DNA from: Christensenella sp. UBA7102 | GTDB taxonomy: Bacteria; Bacillota; Clostridia; Christensenellales; UBA1750 | Reading direction: 5' to 3' | Assembly: GCA_002492415.1 (NCBI GenBank) | Contig: DKYK01000022.1 | Location: 32,014 to 81,226 of the forward strand | Length of the DNA: 49,213 nucleotides | Shown: one piece after another, positions 40,239 through 49,056 of the stretch | Layout: every line of letters starts with the position of its first letter | How positions within the stretch are numbered: position 1 is the first letter of the stretch | Made by a program: the position numbers and the translations under genes | The notes under the pieces: model-generated | Told to the model about the DNA's origin: nothing | Seen by the model: the letters and a program-made list of their open reading frames with translations, nothing else | Database searches by the model: none

Positions 40239-42668
40239 ATGGCGCGCAGAAAGAAGGACGACAGTACGCTGGAGCGCAACGAGATTATACTGCAAAAGCC
40301 GATGGAGGAGATCATGCACGAGAGCATGATCCCCTATGCTGAGCACGTAATCCTTGAGCGCGCGCTGCCCCGCGTGGAGGATGGTCTCAAGCCCGTACAG
40401 CGCCGCATACTCTACACCATGCTGGAGCTGGGCAACACCCCCGACAAGCCTCACCGCAAGTGCGCGCGCATCGTGGGCGACTGTTTGGGCAAATATCATC
40501 CGCACGGCGATACGTCGGTATATGATGCGATGGTGCGCATGGCGCAGGACTTCAATATGCGCGCGCTGTTGGTGGATGGACACGGCAACTTCGGCTCTGT
40601 GGACGGCGACAGCGCGGCGGCCATGCGTTACACCGAGGCGCGCATGGCGCCCCTTGCGATGGAACTGCTGCGCGATCTGGATAAGGATACTGTGCCCTTC
40701 TCGCTGAACTTTGACGATACGCTCAAAGAACCCGATCTGCTGCCCGGGCGATTCCCCAACCTGTTGGTCAACGGCGCATCGGGCATCGCGGTGGGACTTG
40801 CCACCAATATCCCCACGCACAACTTAGGCGAAACCATCGATGCGGTGGTGGCCATGATGGACAATCTGGACATCTCGCTGGACGAGCTGATGAAGATTAT
40901 TCCCGGTCCGGACTTTCCAACGGGAGGGCTGCTGCTCAAAACCGACGAGATTCGCAAGGCGTATGAGACGGGCCGCGGACGCCTGCAGCTGCGCGCGAAG
41001 GTGCACGTGGAGGAGGCATCGAGCGGCAAGAAGAACATCGTAATCACCGAGCTTCCCTATCAAGTCAACAAGTCTGCGATGCTGGAAAAAATACTGCGCC
41101 TGTCGGAGGAGAAAAAGGGAATTCTCGCGGGAATTTCCGACATTCGCGACGAGTCCGATCGTACGGGCATGCGCGCTGTCATCGAACTTAAGCGCGATGT
41201 GGACGCGGATAAGGTGCTTAACCACCTTTACCGCGTGAGCGACCTGCAGGTGACCTTCGGCGTCAACATGGTGGCCATCGCCGACGGCAAGCCCTGCCAG
41301 CTTAGCCTGCGCGAGATGCTTGCGCGGTATATCGCGCACCAGAAGCGCGTGATCACGCGGCGCACGCAGTACGAGCTCAATCAGGCCAGGGCGCGCGAAC
41401 ACATCCTGGCGGGACTCATGATCGCCGTGGACCAGCTCGACGCTGTCATCGCGCTCATCCGCGCCTCGAAGAATCCAAAGGAGGCGCGCACGGGGCTGAT
41501 GGAAAAGTTTGGCTTGAGCGAGGTTCAAGCACAGGCCATACTGGACATGCGCCTGCAGCGCCTGACGGGTCTGGAGATTCTGGCGCTGAAAAAGGAGTAT
41601 GCGGAGCTGCTCAAGCAGATTGCACGGCTGGAAAGCATCCTCAAGAGCGAAAAAAAGCTCATAAAGGTTATTCGGGACGAGATCACAGAGATTCGCGAGC
41701 GCTATGCCGATTCGCGCCGCACGGAGCTGATCGAGGATCAGCCCGTCGTCCAAGACGAGGAGGAGAACATCAGCTACGCGGAGCCCTGCGTCGTGGTGCG
41801 CACCCGCGCGGGATTCCTCAAGCGTATGCAGCCCAAGGCGTTCCAGAAACGCGAGGAGGTGGAGGATGCGCTGCAGGATGCGTTCAACCTCAAAACCGAT
41901 GAGCGGCTGATGCTCTTTACTAACTTGGGCGCCTGCTTTACCATCACCGCCGACCAGATTCCAGAGGGAAAGTGGAAGGACCGCGGTCTTGCGCCCACGG
42001 GCTTGCTGGCCGGCCTGGAGCAGAATGAGCAGGTGGTGTGCATGATGGCCCGGCAGAGCGCTGGGGAGAGCCTGGTATTCGTCACCAAGCGCGGCATGGT
42101 AAAACGCACCTTGAGCGCGGAATACGGCGCAAGAAAGGGAAAGGTCGCAGGGATATCGCTCAAAAAGGGAGACGAACTGCTCGATGTACTGCCCTTTGAG
42201 ACGGGCAAGAACCTGCTGCTGATCACACGCAAGGCGATGTCACTGCGCATGGACGCGGAGGAAATTCCTGTCAACGGCCGCGCAACTTCGGGCGTAAAGG
42301 GAATGGGCGTGGAGTTGGACGATGCGCTCGCATTTGCGGCGTTTGTGCCCGAAGCGGGGGAGATGGTGCTTGTCTCCGACCGCGGGTATGCAAAGCGCTG
42401 CCTGCTGGTGGACTTTGAGATGCAAAAGCGCGGAGGAAAGGGTGTCAAGTGCTTTGCGTTCAACAAAAACGGTGCGAACGGGGCGGAACTTGTATGTGCG
42501 CTGTCCGTCACCGAGCCGTATACGCTGGATGTGGTTCAGATCGATCGGACGATTACGCCCATCAACACGGAAGAGATCATGATCGAGAGCAAAAACGGGC
42601 GCGGGAAGCCCTACATTGTGGCGTTGATGGACAATGTGGTGGTGCGGTGCTACCGGGAGGAGAAATAA
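40239..42668 (+). CDS. parC: Type IIA DNA topoisomerase subunit A (ParC/GyrA-like) with a GyrA-box
   Basis: 809 residues. The breakage-reunion domain has catalytic Tyr131 (AMRYTEARM) and the quinolone-determining region KYHPHGDTSVYDAMVRMAQ, with Thr92 and Asp96 at the usual resistance positions (Ser83 and Asp87 of E. coli GyrA). A coiled-coil tower follows, then a six-bladed beta-pinwheel from about residue 510. Q729-K-R-G-G-K-G735 matches the GyrA-box needed for DNA wrapping, which textbook ParC lacks. It may therefore be a gyrase-like enzyme. Translation is probably coupled to parE (1-nt gap). Confidence 0.9.
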   Translation: MARRKKDDSTLERNEIILQKPMEEIMHESMIPYAEHVILERALPRVEDGLKPVQRRILYTMLELGNTPDKPHRKCARIVGDCLGKYHPHGDTSVYDAMVRMAQDFNMRALLVDGHGNFGSVDGDSAAAMRYTEARMAPLAMELLRDLDKDTVPFSLNFDDTLKEPDLLPGRFPNLLVNGASGIAVGLATNIPTHNLGETIDAVVAMMDNLDISLDELMKIIPGPDFPTGGLLLKTDEIRKAYETGRGRLQLRAKVHVEEASSGKKNIVITELPYQVNKSAMLEKILRLSEEKKGILAGISDIRDESDRTGMRAVIELKRDVDADKVLNHLYRVSDLQVTFGVNMVAIADGKPCQLSLREMLARYIAHQKRVITRRTQYELNQARAREHILAGLMIAVDQLDAVIALIRASKNPKEARTGLMEKFGLSEVQAQAILDMRLQRLTGLEILALKKEYAELLKQIARLESILKSEKKLIKVIRDEITEIRERYADSRRTELIEDQPVVQDEEENISYAEPCVVVRTRAGFLKRMQPKAFQKREEVEDALQDAFNLKTDERLMLFTNLGACFTITADQIPEGKWKDRGLAPTGLLAGLEQNEQVVCMMARQSAGESLVFVTKRGMVKRTLSAEYGARKGKVAGISLKKGDELLDVLPFETGKNLLLITRKAMSLRMDAEEIPVNGRATSGVKGMGVELDDALAFAAFVPEAGEMVLVSDRGYAKRCLLVDFEMQKRGGKGVKCFAFNKNGANGAELVCALSVTEPYTLDVVQIDRTITPINTEEIMIESKNGRGKPYIVALMDNVVVRCYREEK

Positions 42669-42669
42669 A

Positions 42670-43383
42670 ATGGATGAGCGGATCAAACAATATATCAACA
42701 CCCCCATACCCGCTCCATTGCCCGACGATGGCTTTGCGCCGGGCGATGCGCAGGAGTGCGGTGAGCCGGTGTTGGACATTACGGGCCGCAATGGACGCAT
42801 CAGATATGACGCGAGTTACTGGAAGGCGGAGGTTCCCGGAGCGCTGACGCATTGCTATGTACGCGCTGGCGTGTATGACCGGCTGTGTGCGGCACTTTCC
42901 CTTTTGCCTAGGGAGTATTCCTTTCTGATCTACGACACGCTGCGGCCGTTGCGCGTGCAGCAGGCGCTGTATGACGATTATTACGAGAAGATGCGCGTGC
43001 AGCATCCGGATGCGTCGCCCGAAGAACTGGAGAGCATCACCGATGAATTCGTGGCGGTGCCGAAAATGAACCGATTGCGCCCCTCGTCGCACCAATCGGG
43101 CGGCGCGGTGGATTTGACGCTGTGCTGCGGCGGTCAGACGCTGGACATGGGCACGGTGTTTGACGAATTTGCGCCCGTCGCGCACACGGATTATTTCGAG
43201 CGTCAGGGGATGGATGAAAAAATACGCAACAATCGCCGCCTGCTCTATCATGTGATGCGGGAAGCCGGTTTTACCAATTACGAGAGCGAGTGGTGGCATT
43301 ACGATTGGGGCGATCACTCTTGGGCGCGGCGTAAACACTGCGGCGCCCTCTATACCTTCAGCGATATGTCGGGACTCCGCTAG
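42670..43383 (+). CDS. D-Ala-D-Ala dipeptidase, VanX-like (peptidase M15D)
   Basis: 237 residues. It carries the M15D zinc ligands in SSHQSGGAVDLTL (H141 and D148) and ESEWWHYDW (catalytic E207 and zinc ligand H210), plus the transition-state Arg in DTLRPLRVQQ (R92). There is no signal peptide, consistent with VanX/DdpX-type cytoplasmic enzymes that cleave D-Ala-D-Ala. In van operons this removes the vancomycin target; elsewhere it recycles wall fragments. No vanH, vanA ligase or vanRS was found, so glycopeptide resistance is not supported. It starts 1 nt after the topoisomerase stop, using GGGAGGAG inside that gene, so it is co-translated with it. Confidence 0.88.
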   Translation: MDERIKQYINTPIPAPLPDDGFAPGDAQECGEPVLDITGRNGRIRYDASYWKAEVPGALTHCYVRAGVYDRLCAALSLLPREYSFLIYDTLRPLRVQQALYDDYYEKMRVQHPDASPEELESITDEFVAVPKMNRLRPSSHQSGGAVDLTLCCGGQTLDMGTVFDEFAPVAHTDYFERQGMDEKIRNNRRLLYHVMREAGFTNYESEWWHYDWGDHSWARRKHCGALYTFSDMSGLR

Positions 43384-43413
43384 AAGCATAAATACACATT
43401 GATTATTCAGATG

Positions 43414-43458
43414 GGATTGCAACTCTAAAAAGTTTTGGGTGCAATCCTTGCATTTTTT
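43414..43458 (+). terminator. Terminator of the topoisomerase/dipeptidase operon
   Basis: GGATTGCA / TGCAATCC arms with inner CTCTAAAA / TTTTGGG pairing, followed by a TTTTTT run at 43453-43458. Confidence 0.7.
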
Positions 43459-43690
43459 GGGACGCTCGGTTGCAGATTTTTGGACCAAAGGACGGAACTC
43501 TGGAAAGAGAAGCGTGTGCGAAGATGCAGCGCATAGAAGAGAATTAATTGAATCTGTAGGGATAATTTCTGGGAATCAAGAGAAAAACGATGGAAAAGCG
43601 GCGTTTACTTTGTTGAAGTGCAAATTCAGAGTTCATGAATTTGATGAATGTGCATTCCGGGAAGAATTTGCATACTTTACAAATTTACAG

Positions 43691-43719
43691 TTGCAAATTT
43701 TTTCATTCTGTGGTATCGT
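43691..43719 (+). promoter_or_regulatory. Likely promoter of the second opp operon
   Basis: TTGCAA, 17-nt spacer, TATCGT. Confidence 0.5.
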
Positions 43720-43888
43720 ATGCAAAGAAGTTCATTTTAACGGCGGCAGCGGAAAAAACGCGAGGGCTGCTGCAGAAAAAATGACGCCCCAAAAAACGCT
43801 TCCGAAGCGGGCGGGGGATGATCATCCCCGGCCCTTTGCATATCATTTTGCAAGGCATCGGAAAAATCTTGTGAGGAGGAACCGAAAA

Positions 43889-45820
43889 ATGAAGAAGTTT
43901 CTTGCTCTGGTGCTGTGCGTTGCGATGGTTCTGACCATGGCTGCCTGCTCCAGCACGGCTAAGCCCAGCGAGACTCCCGCCAGCGACGCCAACCCCGGCG
44001 CTGCGGATAATCAGGAGCCTGCAGTGGATTCTGGCGAGCCCATGGTCTACAAGGCGTTGTATGGCTCCGAGGTTTCTACGCTGAACTATCTGATCGCCTC
44101 TCAGCAGTGGGATCAGACCGTGGCGGCCAACATCATCGACTCCATCGTCGAGAATGATTCTTTTGGCAACATCATTCCCGGCCTGGCCGAGACTTGGGAA
44201 AATTCCGAGGATGGCCTGACCTGGACCTTCCATCTGCGCCAGGGTGTTAAATGGTATGACTATCAGGGCAACGAGGTTGCAGAGCTAACCGCCAACGACT
44301 TTGTCTCCGCGCTCAAGTATGTCATGACTGCCGAGAACGAGTCGCTGACCTACAGCCAGGTGGCCTGCATCAAGAATGCCGAGGCTTATTACAACAAGGA
44401 AATTACCGACTTTAACGAGGTCGGCGTAAAGGCTGTGGACGATTATACCCTTGAGTATACCCTTGAGCAGGCCACGCCGTACTTCCTGTCCGGCCTGACC
44501 TACACCCCCTGGTTCCCCGCCTATGGCCCGCTGCTCGATGAGCTGGGCGCTGACTTTGGCATCTCCAACGACAAGCTGTATTACTGTGGCGCATATATTC
44601 TGAGCGAGTATGAGCCGCAGGTGAAGCACACCTACGTCAAGAACGCAAATAACTGGGATGCAGACAAGATCTACATCGACCGCATTGAACGAGTCTACAA
44701 CGCTGAGGCTGCTACGCTGGCGCCCCAGATGGTGCTCCGCGGCGAGGTGGATTTTGCGGAGATCTCCACCGACATCGTGGACGACTGGAAGACCAACCAT
44801 CCCGAGTACCTGTCCAAGGAACGCCTGGACGTGATGTGGTCCTACTTCTACTGCTTCAACTTCAATCCCACTTATGATGACTCCTACCGCCCTGATGATT
44901 GGCTGAAAGCTGTTCATAACGAGAATTTCCGCCACTCCATCATGAGCGCGTTCGACCGCGAGTATTCCATCCGCGCCATCGAGCCGGATGATCCCGCGTC
45001 CATCATGCAGAACACCATCACGCCCGCTACTTTCTGCAGCGACGGCACTACGGACTTTGCTGCACAGACCGTCTTCCAGAACAACGACCAGTACTTCTTC
45101 AATGCCGACAAGGCGCTGGAGTACAAGGCGGCCGCCATGGAGGAGCTGAGCGCGCAGGGCGTGACCTTCCCCATCCAAATGGTGATGACCTACAAGTCTG
45201 GCGACACCGACTGGGAGAACGAATACGTGCTCGTCAAGCAGCAGATCGAAGGCGTGTTGGGCAGCGATTACGTTGAGGTCGTGCTGTGGGCAGGTCCTTC
45301 TGAGAACTTCCTGTCCGAGACCCGCAGAGGCGGCAAGTACAGCTTCATGCGCTGCAATTGGGGCGCGGACTATATCGATCCGCAGACTTGGACCGATCCC
45401 TTTGACGGCAGCGACAACCTGGATCCTGATACCGGCGTGTGCATCGGCAACTCCTACAACCGCATGGATGCTTACTACTACGATGAGAGCAAGGCCGCTC
45501 AGTACCCGGAGACCGCAGCCATTTTGACCGAGTACTACACCAAGGTGGAAGAAGCCAAGGCCGAGGCCACCGATATGGCCAAGCGTCATCAGCTCTTTGC
45601 CGAGGCGGAGGACATCCTCATTGAGCATGCGCTCGTCGTGCCCTATTACATCTCTCCCGCAACCTACCAGGCGACCAAGCTGAATATTTTCGAGGGCCAG
45701 TATAGTCCCTCGGGCATTTCCAGCACCCGCTTCAAGGGTCAGAAGGTGTACGATCACTTCATCACCATGGAGGAGTACGAGGCGGCGTACGAGGCCTGGA
45801 TCGCTGAAATCGAGAAATAA
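43889..45820 (+). CDS. Oligopeptide ABC transporter substrate-binding lipoprotein (OppA type, SBP family 5)
   Basis: 643 residues. The signal peptide ends in LTMAAC (lipidated Cys at about 20), followed by a Ser/Pro/Asp linker. The mature SBP_bac_5 fold shows ALYGSEVSTLNYL, LAETWENSEDGLTWTFHLRQGVKW and ELTANDFVSALKYV, the usual OppA sequence near the ligand pocket. It captures extracellular oligopeptides. ATG 43889 is chosen (GAGGAGGA 8 nt upstream) instead of the open frame from 43439, which crosses a terminator and promoter. It is the first gene of oppA-B-C-D-F; a stem-loop after it probably lets it be made in excess. Confidence 0.95.
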   Translation: MKKFLALVLCVAMVLTMAACSSTAKPSETPASDANPGAADNQEPAVDSGEPMVYKALYGSEVSTLNYLIASQQWDQTVAANIIDSIVENDSFGNIIPGLAETWENSEDGLTWTFHLRQGVKWYDYQGNEVAELTANDFVSALKYVMTAENESLTYSQVACIKNAEAYYNKEITDFNEVGVKAVDDYTLEYTLEQATPYFLSGLTYTPWFPAYGPLLDELGADFGISNDKLYYCGAYILSEYEPQVKHTYVKNANNWDADKIYIDRIERVYNAEAATLAPQMVLRGEVDFAEISTDIVDDWKTNHPEYLSKERLDVMWSYFYCFNFNPTYDDSYRPDDWLKAVHNENFRHSIMSAFDREYSIRAIEPDDPASIMQNTITPATFCSDGTTDFAAQTVFQNNDQYFFNADKALEYKAAAMEELSAQGVTFPIQMVMTYKSGDTDWENEYVLVKQQIEGVLGSDYVEVVLWAGPSENFLSETRRGGKYSFMRCNWGADYIDPQTWTDPFDGSDNLDPDTGVCIGNSYNRMDAYYYDESKAAQYPETAAILTEYYTKVEEAKAEATDMAKRHQLFAEAEDILIEHALVVPYYISPATYQATKLNIFEGQYSPSGISSTRFKGQKVYDHFITMEEYEAAYEAWIAEIEK

Positions 45821-45848
45821 GAAGACACCACGCTTCCATGAATTTCGT

Positions 45849-45884
45849 GCAAAGAACCCCCGGGTCCGTCTGGGGGTTCCTTGC
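45849..45884 (+). terminator. Intercistronic stem-loop between oppA and oppB
   Basis: GAACCCCC / GGGGGTTC core extended by GCAA / TTGC, no strong T-tract. Typical of hairpins that stabilise the oppA message and lower downstream expression. Confidence 0.7.
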
Positions 45885-45988
45885 GCAATTCTTATTGTCC
45901 TTGCGCCATGGGCGCGCAACAATTTATGAGACGGCGGTGCGCGTCGTGGGTAGGCGCATCCCCTAAAGCAGAAAAAGGGGTTGACAAA

Positions 45989-46933
45989 ATGCTCAAGTAT
46001 CTGGCCAAGCGTTTGGGGCGCTCGTTCATCACACTGATCATCATTTTGACCATCGTATTTGTTCTGATGCGCCAAATGCCGATCGAGGGCTATTTTCCAA
46101 ACTTTGATAAAATGACGAAGGAACAGATTCAGAATGGTCTGGAACTGATGGGCATGGACAAGCCCATGCCGGTTCAGGTGCTGAATTTCTTCAAGGATCT
46201 CTTTACAAAGGGAGATCTGGGCACGTCGCGTATTTACCGTAACAACGTGCCGGTGACGGAGATCCTAGCGCCCAAGCTGCCGGTATCCGTAAAACTGGGC
46301 TCGCTTGCATTGATTGTGGCGCTGCTGGTGGGAATTCCCATGGGCACGCTGATGGCCAAATATAAAGGCGGATTGTTCGATCACCTGGGCACCGCTTTCA
46401 TCGTTTTCATCGAAGCGGTGCCGGCGGCGGTATACTATCTGTTCATCCAGCTCTATGGCACGGAATTTTTGGGCATCAGTCTGATTTTTGACATGAACGA
46501 TCCCAAGGCGTGGATCTTGCCCGTGTTCTCGCTTTCTCTTGGCAACATCGCCTATTACGCCATGTGGCTTCGCCGCTACATGGTGGATGAGAGTACAAAG
46601 GACTATGTGCAGCTGGCCAAGATCAAGGGCGTTTCCAAGAACCGCATCATGTTCCAGCATGTGTTCCGCAACGCGTTTGTCCCGCTAGCGCAATACATTC
46701 CTACGTCCTTCCTCAACACCGTGGTGGGCTCCATTTATATCGAGTCGCTCTACGCCATTCCCGGCATGGGCGGTTTGCTCGTGGACGTGGTCAAAAAGCA
46801 GGACAACAACATGGTGCAGGGCATTGTGCTGGTGTTCGCCTGTGTGGGCGTGGTTGGCCTGGTGTTCGGCGATCTGCTGATGGTGCTGCTGGATCCGCGC
46901 ATCAGCCTGGGCTCGAAAGGAGGAAATCGTTAA
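45989..46933 (+). CDS. oppB: Oligopeptide ABC transporter permease (OppB/DppB type)
   Basis: 314 residues with six membrane helices. The N-terminal helix (LAKRLGRSFITLIIILTIVFVL) and the cytoplasmic EAA loop (DYVQLAKIKGVSKNRIMFQHVFRNA) that contacts the ATPases are clear. It forms the channel with OppC. ATG 45989 is supported by an AAAAAGGGG site 9 nt upstream; the open frame from 45881 has no ribosome-binding site. Its stop overlaps the next start (TAATG). Confidence 0.95.
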   Translation: MLKYLAKRLGRSFITLIIILTIVFVLMRQMPIEGYFPNFDKMTKEQIQNGLELMGMDKPMPVQVLNFFKDLFTKGDLGTSRIYRNNVPVTEILAPKLPVSVKLGSLALIVALLVGIPMGTLMAKYKGGLFDHLGTAFIVFIEAVPAAVYYLFIQLYGTEFLGISLIFDMNDPKAWILPVFSLSLGNIAYYAMWLRRYMVDESTKDYVQLAKIKGVSKNRIMFQHVFRNAFVPLAQYIPTSFLNTVVGSIYIESLYAIPGMGGLLVDVVKKQDNNMVQGIVLVFACVGVVGLVFGDLLMVLLDPRISLGSKGGNR

Positions 46934-47937
46934 TGGGTCTGCTCAAGCATCCGAAATTGGAGCAGTTGGAAAAGGAATGCTCCCAAAACCTCAAGGCCGC
47001 TCTGGGCGACAAGGAAGCGTTCTCCTTTGCAGAGTTCAATGAGCAGGAGGTAGAGCGCACGGGCTACTCCGATTATTCCTATTGGGGAAGCACGTTTCGC
47101 GCATTTTGCAAGAACAAACTAGCGGTCATCCTGGTCTTTGTCGTGCTTGCCATCCTGCTGTTTACCTTTATCCAACCCTATCTGCCGGGGCAGTACGACG
47201 CCTTTGCGGTCAACAACGATCCCGTCACGGGCATTCCGCTGCGCAACAAGGAGCCGAGCGCTGAGCACTGGCTTGGCACAAACTCCATCGGCCAGGACCT
47301 GTGGTCGAGAATCTGGCAGGGCACGCGCACCTCGCTGCTCATCGGCCTTGCAGTTGCGGGCATTGAAGCAGTGGTAGGCATTACCGTGGGTGTGTTGTGG
47401 GGCTATGTGCGCAAGCTGGACATCATTTTTACCGAGCTTTACAACATCCTGGATAACATTCCCTCCACCATCGTGCTGATCCTGGTCTCCTACATGCTCA
47501 AGCCCGGCGTGGGCACCATCATACTGGCCATGTCTTTGACCGGATGGATCGGCATGGCGCGCTTTATCCGCAACCAGATCATCATCATCCGTGACCGGGA
47601 GTACAACCTGGCCTCTCGCTGCCTGGGTACGCCGGTTTATCGCATCATACTGCGCAATTTGCTGCCGTACCTGGTATCCGTGGTCATGCTGCGCATGGCG
47701 CTGTCTATCCCCGCGGCCATCGGCAGCGAGGTGTTCATCACTTACATCGGACTGGGGCTGCCGGCGACCATTCCTTCGCTAGGTAACCTGATCAACGAGG
47801 GCCGCACGCTGATGATGAGCCCTAACCTGCGCTATCAGCTGATCTATCCCACCATCGTGCTGTCCATCGTCACCATTTCCTTCTATATTGTGGGCAATGC
47901 CTTCTCCGATGCGGCAGATCCCAAGAACCATCGCTAA
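46933..47937 (+). CDS. oppC: Oligopeptide ABC transporter permease (OppC/DppC type)
   Basis: 334 residues. A hydrophilic N-terminus of about 60 residues precedes six helices. Features are the periplasmic-side signature HWLGTNSIGQDLWSRIWQG, the EAA loop (REYNLASRCLGTPVYRIILRN) and a C-terminal GLGLPATIPSLGNLI. It pairs with OppB in the membrane channel. It overlaps the oppB stop by one base (ATG 46933), so translation is coupled. AGGAGG lies near the end of oppB. Confidence 0.95.
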   Translation: MGLLKHPKLEQLEKECSQNLKAALGDKEAFSFAEFNEQEVERTGYSDYSYWGSTFRAFCKNKLAVILVFVVLAILLFTFIQPYLPGQYDAFAVNNDPVTGIPLRNKEPSAEHWLGTNSIGQDLWSRIWQGTRTSLLIGLAVAGIEAVVGITVGVLWGYVRKLDIIFTELYNILDNIPSTIVLILVSYMLKPGVGTIILAMSLTGWIGMARFIRNQIIIIRDREYNLASRCLGTPVYRIILRNLLPYLVSVVMLRMALSIPAAIGSEVFITYIGLGLPATIPSLGNLINEGRTLMMSPNLRYQLIYPTIVLSIVTISFYIVGNAFSDAADPKNHR

Positions 47938-47952
47938 GGAGGTGCACGTGAG

Positions 47953-49056
47953 ATGAGCGAAAAGGAAAAAATACTTTCCATTCAGGACCTGAGCGTGCGC
48001 TTCAACCTCCGCGGTAGGGTGCTGCACGCCATCCGCGGCCTGTCGCTGGACGTGTACAGGGGCGAAAGCCTGGCCATCGTTGGTGAGAGCGGCTGCGGAA
48101 AATCCGTACTCAACAAGAATCTCATCGGCCTGTTGGACAACAATGGCTTCATTGACGGCGGTTCCATCCGGTACTACGGGCTGAAGAAGGACACGGCGCA
48201 TCCGGAGCTGTACGGCGAGGATGATAACGGCGTTTATGCCGACCTGACCAAGTTCAAGAAGGAGAGAGATTGGCTCAAGATCCGCGGCAAAGAGGTCTGC
48301 ATGATCCTGCAGGACCCCATGACCAGCCTCAATCCCTTAAAGACCATCGGTGCGCAGATCGCCGAGGCCATCCGCTTGCATCAGGGCCTGCGGGGCAGGG
48401 CACTGAAGGAAGCCGTACTGCAGATCATGCGCGATGTGCGCATTGACGACCCCGAGCGCCGCTACAAGCAGTATCCGCACGAGTTTTCCGGCGGCATGCG
48501 GCAGCGCGTGGTCATCGCCATCGCCATCGCATGCAAGCCTAAGATCCTCATCTGCGACGAGCCCACGACGGCGCTGGATGTCACCATCCAGGCGCAGGTG
48601 CTCTACCTGATCAAGGAGCTCAAGGCAAAGTACAACCTCACCGTTATTTTCATCACTCACGACCTGGGCGTTGTCGCCAACATTGCCGACCGCGTGGCGG
48701 TGATGTATGCGGGCGATATTGTGGAAATCGGCATGGCGGAGGAGATCTACTACGATCCCAAGCATCCCTATACCTGGGCGCTGCTCTCGTCCCTGCCGCA
48801 GCTGGGCGTAAAGGGGGAGGATCTGTTCTCCATCAAGGGCACGCCGCCCAACCTCTTTACCGAGATCCACGGCGATGCATTTGCCGCGCGCAACCAGCAG
48901 GCGCTCAAGATCGACTTTGTAGAACGCCCGCCGTATTTTGAGGTTTCCCCCACCCACAAGGCCAAGACTTGGTTGCTTGACCCGCGCGCGCCCAAGGTAG
49001 AACCTCCGCGCATCATACAAAAGCTAAAGAGCGAGGGAGGTGCCGTAAATGAATAA
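47953..49056 (+). CDS. oppD: Oligopeptide ABC transporter ATP-binding protein (OppD/DppD type)
   Basis: 367 residues. Walker A is GESGCGKS (44-51), the Q-loop lies in CMILQDPMTSLNP, the signature is FSGGMRQR, Walker B is ILICDEP, and the switch His is in ITHDLG. The C-terminal oligopeptide extension follows (KHPYTWALLSSLPQLG), without the cysteine cluster seen in the OppF at the left edge. An acidic insertion (about residues 75-95, HPELYGEDDNGVYADLTKFK) between Walker A and the Q-loop is longer than usual. AAGGAGG precedes the ATG by about 10 nt. Confidence 0.95.
   Translation: MSEKEKILSIQDLSVRFNLRGRVLHAIRGLSLDVYRGESLAIVGESGCGKSVLNKNLIGLLDNNGFIDGGSIRYYGLKKDTAHPELYGEDDNGVYADLTKFKKERDWLKIRGKEVCMILQDPMTSLNPLKTIGAQIAEAIRLHQGLRGRALKEAVLQIMRDVRIDDPERRYKQYPHEFSGGMRQRVVIAIAIACKPKILICDEPTTALDVTIQAQVLYLIKELKAKYNLTVIFITHDLGVVANIADRVAVMYAGDIVEIGMAEEIYYDPKHPYTWALLSSLPQLGVKGEDLFSIKGTPPNLFTEIHGDAFAARNQQALKIDFVERPPYFEVSPTHKAKTWLLDPRAPKVEPPRIIQKLKSEGGAVNE

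Larger units (their letters stand above)
43384..43888 (+). other. Intergenic region and structured leader before the second opp operon
   Basis: 505 nt, AT-rich in its first two-thirds. It holds the terminator of the dipeptidase, a likely promoter (43691-43719) and a 5' leader of about 170 nt with several short hairpins: CGCTTccgAAGCG at 43798-43810 and the palindrome GGGGATGATCATCCCC at 43814-43829. A frame open from 43439 into the binding-protein gene lacks protein-like character. Confidence 0.5.

Noticed and set aside
42670..43383. Glycopeptide-resistance cluster (vanX alone)
   Set aside because: No vanH, vanA-type ligase, vanY, vanR or vanS is present; VanX-like enzymes also serve wall recycling.
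43439..43888. 150-residue N-terminal extension of the oppA-type protein
   Set aside because: It would place the lipoprotein signal in the middle of the protein and spans a terminator and a promoter; the start at 43889 has GAGGAGGA.
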